From assembly GCA_023374025.1 (NCBI GenBank), contig SIJG01000037.1:988211-1052210 (forward strand): 64,000 nt of DNA, in the 5' to 3' direction. Shown here piece by piece: positions 61,765 to 64,000 of the stretch (positions are counted from its first letter, which is position 1; every line of letters begins with the position of its first letter). The notes under the pieces were generated by a model. The model did no database searches. It saw only the letters and a program-made list of their open reading frames with translations, and was not told the origin of the DNA. The stretch comes from Heterodera schachtii (taxonomy: Eukaryota > Nematoda > Chromadorea > Rhabditida > Heteroderidae). The position numbers and the translations under genes are program-made.

Positions 61765-62075
61765 GCATGTGGTTAAGAAAACCTTGATGTCCATTCCGGG
61801 TAGCGAATGGTGCGCGCGTCTGCGTGACAATGTACGGCACTTCTTTTCACCGACCGCCTGCTTCTTCACCTTGCACGGTTTGTACTTCCCTTCACAACCT
61901 TGTCTTGATATGCACAATGTAAAAGGAACCCGGGTGACGTTCGCGATGTCCGACAATGCCCACACTGACCAATGTTGTGTCCACCAGTGATCATGCAAAT
62001 GTTGCCAGCATCAAGCTTCACGTAGTCCGTCACTTTTGTCAATCACCACGGTGTTATTCGCATATATTGGGAATA
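61765..62075 (-). pseudogene. RPS4 fragment, inverted, rearranged
   Basis: On the - strand from about 62060 the sequence reads NNTVVIDK, TDYVKLDAGNICMITGGHNI, then (after a frame shift) VGIVGHRERHPGSFYIVHIK, all from the later part of S4. At about 61905-61775 follows a degraded copy of the middle part ([15 protein letters not shown], then frame-broken [10 protein letters not shown] region). In real S4 the middle part comes before these blocks, so the order is swapped. Nucleotide identity to the + strand copy is about 80 percent over 140 bp by eye. Confidence 0.75.
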
Positions 62076-62245
62076 GGGCAAATATTTTTTCATATCAGAT
62101 GAAAAATCATCGAAGAGGCGGAATGAGGAGTGGCTATTTGATCTTTGTTTAACCTTTTCGAACGCAATACAAACATATTCTATTCAAATAAAATTCAACA
62201 AACAGGGACGGAGAACATTTTAAAATTCCGATCATTTTTCATCAG

Positions 62246-62507
62246 TCAGTTGGGATTGTTCTGTTGGCCCTGAATGGCACGACGCTGGTACAACAACTGG
62301 CGGTCGCTGTTTATGTTGTAGTATCCCGAAATTCGATGATTGTCCATTTCGACAACTCGCCCTGAATAGAGAGAACATATAAAAAAAAATATTGAAACAC
62401 TTAAAAGTTGCTGTAGCCATACCGTCGATGATGACCGTCAAACGCAGAAATTGAGCGGGGGTATTAGCAGAGGTTGCGATGAGGCTTTTAAGCGCGGCGA
62501 CTGTCAT
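62246..62507 (-). CDS. Small ubiquitin-fold-like protein or fragment
   Basis: Two exons (62423-62507, then 62246-62361) encode 66 residues: MTVAALKSLIATSANTPAQF, then LRLTVIIDGRVVEMDNHRI, SGYYNINSDRQLLYQRRAIQ and so on, ending NNPN. The layout TVxxLKxxI, P-x-x-x-x-RL, GRxx, H-x-I-x-x-Y-x-I, L resembles ubiquitin-fold strands from the helix onward, lacking the first beta hairpin. Splice sites and phases agree (GTATGG donor, TTCAG acceptor). It could be a truncated paralogue of the gene at 61016, in opposite orientation. Similarity is by eye only. Confidence 0.4.
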
Positions 62508-63010
62508 TGTTGGCTCCGTACTGTAATTTTTGAATTAGCGCAGAAAAATTACGCTATTTGGCGTTTCGTTCAATTTAAGGAGGTTTCATTGCCGCAGTTT
62601 CATTGCCAACACAAGTTTTTGGACTATAACTTTTTCATTGTCAATCAAACCCAACAATCTTGGTATCATTCGAAAGCCCTTCACAAGCTCTATTAGCCTT
62701 ACAAAAAACAAAAAAAAAAATTACTTGTAAAAAAATTATTAAGAAAAAATTAAAAAATTTCAACTTTTTTGCTCTTTTCATGTTATAACTTTTTTGGTAA
62801 TTGTTTAATCGCTAAACAATAGATTCGAAAAAGCTTCTAAACATGTAAAGCTTTCGAATGATACCAAGATTGTTAGATTTGTTCATTAATGAAAAAAGTT
62901 GTGGGCGATCCAAAAAAGCTAGCGCAAAAATTTGTGACGCGGGGGTATCTTCGATAAAAATACAATTGTTTTTAAAAGTTTTTCGAACAAGCAAATTACA
63001 TTTTCAAATA
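62508..63010. other. Region upstream of SUMO with an inverted repeat
   Basis: TCTTGGTATCATTCGAAAGC near 62658 and GCTTTCGAATGATACCAAGA near 62851 are perfect inverted copies about 190 bp apart. Outer words (AGCGCAGAAAAATT near 62538; AGCGCAAAAATTTG near 62920) lie in direct orientation. A third copy of the inner word is at 56277. It may be a MITE-like element in the SUMO promoter region. Confidence 0.55.
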
Positions 63011-63946
63011 ATGGCCGACGAAAGTGCCACGAATGCAGGAGGAGCCGGCGCCGCTGGTGGCGCGCAGCCCGCCGAGTACATCAAACTGAAGGTGGTTGGC
63101 CAGGTCTGTTTTTTGTAATTGTGTGATGGCGCAACTCCACTTAATTGTGCGCTTTTTAGGACTCAAATGAAGTGCATTTCCGGGTCAAATACGGCACATC
63201 CATGGGCAAGCTGAAGAAGGCGTACGCGGAGCGGACTGGCGTCCAGGTTTGCCAGACTTTGGGATTGGGTGTTGGATAGGCCGAAATTTTTGTTGCGTTT
63301 TTGACTGACAAAATCACGTACGAGTTCAGTCCATGCTGCACAAATTGTTCAAATGTCGTAACTTAGATCCCGGAACAGGACCGTTTCTTGTCAAACTTAT
63401 CCCAGGGTCTCAATCCGGGTAATCTGAAAGATGAACCTTGCAGGTGCTCGAAAAAAAACAGGATTTTTGATTGGGCCCATGCGCAATACCGAGCTCTGGT
63501 CCGGAATATACAAAAAACTGTTGGGTGATTAAACGGGCGTCCGTCCACCCATCCCGTACAAAAATTGAAGTTGGAATTTTTTGTGGACGAGTTAATTTTT
63601 GGTTGTAAATAAACACAAACGCCCATTCTTTTTTCATCCCATTTTCAGGTGTCTTCTTTGCGCTTTTTGTTTGATGGCCGCCGCGTCAACGACGACGACA
63701 CGCCCAAATCACTGGAAATGGAGGAGGACGACGTTATTGAGGTAATGTGGGGTGATGGGTTGGGAAAACTCATTCTCGGAGGGTGGGGTTTCGGGGAAGC
63801 GATCACGACAGAATTTTTTTAATATTTCGTCCAAATTTCGACAATTAACGGATAGCTTTTTCGCACTTTAAACTTTAGCATCTTTTTTAATTAATTGTTT
63901 TTAGGTGTATCAAGAACAGCTCGGAGGCGCCATTGTGGAGGATTAA
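63011..63946 (+). CDS. smo-1: SUMO (small ubiquitin-like modifier)
   Basis: Conjugated to lysines of target proteins, mainly nuclear, after C-terminal processing. Exons 63011-63103, 63160-63246, 63649-63741 and 63905-63946 encode 104 residues. Landmarks are [66 protein letters not shown] and a five-residue tail AIVED that a SUMO protease would remove. The N-terminal tail is Gly/Ala-rich (about 20 residues) and contains no clear VKxE site, so chain formation through that site is not expected. All introns are GT-AG and phase 0. Confidence 0.96.
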
Positions 63947-64000
63947 AGAAGATTGTTTGTTCCTTGTGTTCGTTTTTTTTGATGATGATCTTTTTTCTCT
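63947..64000. other. Start of SUMO 3' flank
   Basis: Only 54 bp after the stop, T-rich; no polyadenylation signal is visible before the window ends. Confidence 0.6.

Overview
The window reads as nuclear DNA of a plant-parasitic cyst nematode (Globodera/Heterodera type). Protein genes are cut into many small exons. Most introns are short, AT-rich and end in a T-rich tract before CAG or TAG. The orthologues are animal and nematode-like (SmF, ALG10, PP4c, GLRX5, U2AF35, SUMO, an FGD/EXC-5 RhoGEF). One gene belongs to an F-box family that, from memory, is greatly expanded in potato cyst nematodes. GC-AG introns are frequent (seven in about 125 modelled introns), which I also recall as a trait of that group. 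All identifications come from reading translated exons by eye; no search was run.

Left block (1-14025, all + strand): a partial gene whose coding exon plus intron is amplified in tandem, then SmF, a SAS-4/CPAP-like centriole protein, a FYV7/CCDC59-like rRNA-processing protein and ALG10. Gaps of about 200-300 bp make this an operon candidate. An intron-containing tRNA-Leu(CAA) lies antisense in an ALG10 intron. Next, on the - strand, come pyrroline-5-carboxylate reductase and a BAR-only endophilin-like protein, separated by a 33-bp minisatellite.

Middle (19.7-49 kb, + strand): a 602-residue Lys/Pro repeat protein with an acidic tail; a likely operon pair, protein phosphatase 4 catalytic subunit and mitochondrial glutaredoxin 5; a bHLH transcription factor; a 7-kb gene-poor, AT-rich stretch with G-runs and small transposons; then a 31-exon DH-PH-FYVE-PH RhoGEF whose introns carry several tandem repeats.

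Right block (49-64 kb): an accessory region. It holds a broken casein-kinase-1-type kinase fragment, a ubiquitin-fold fragment, an F-box-like gene with a frameshift, U2AF35 with two apparent frame errors, and a cluster of non-autonomous transposons: a 2.1-kb element with perfect 74-bp inverted repeats, a hAT-like element with a perfect 8-bp target duplication, and a foldback MITE. After these come two more small ubiquitin-fold genes, rearranged RPS4 fragments in opposite orientations, and an intact SUMO gene. The most unusual signals are the exon amplification, the Lys/Pro repeat gene, the recurrence of ubiquitin-fold sequences near SUMO, the inverted-repeat elements, and a FYVE domain that has lost its lipid-binding signature.
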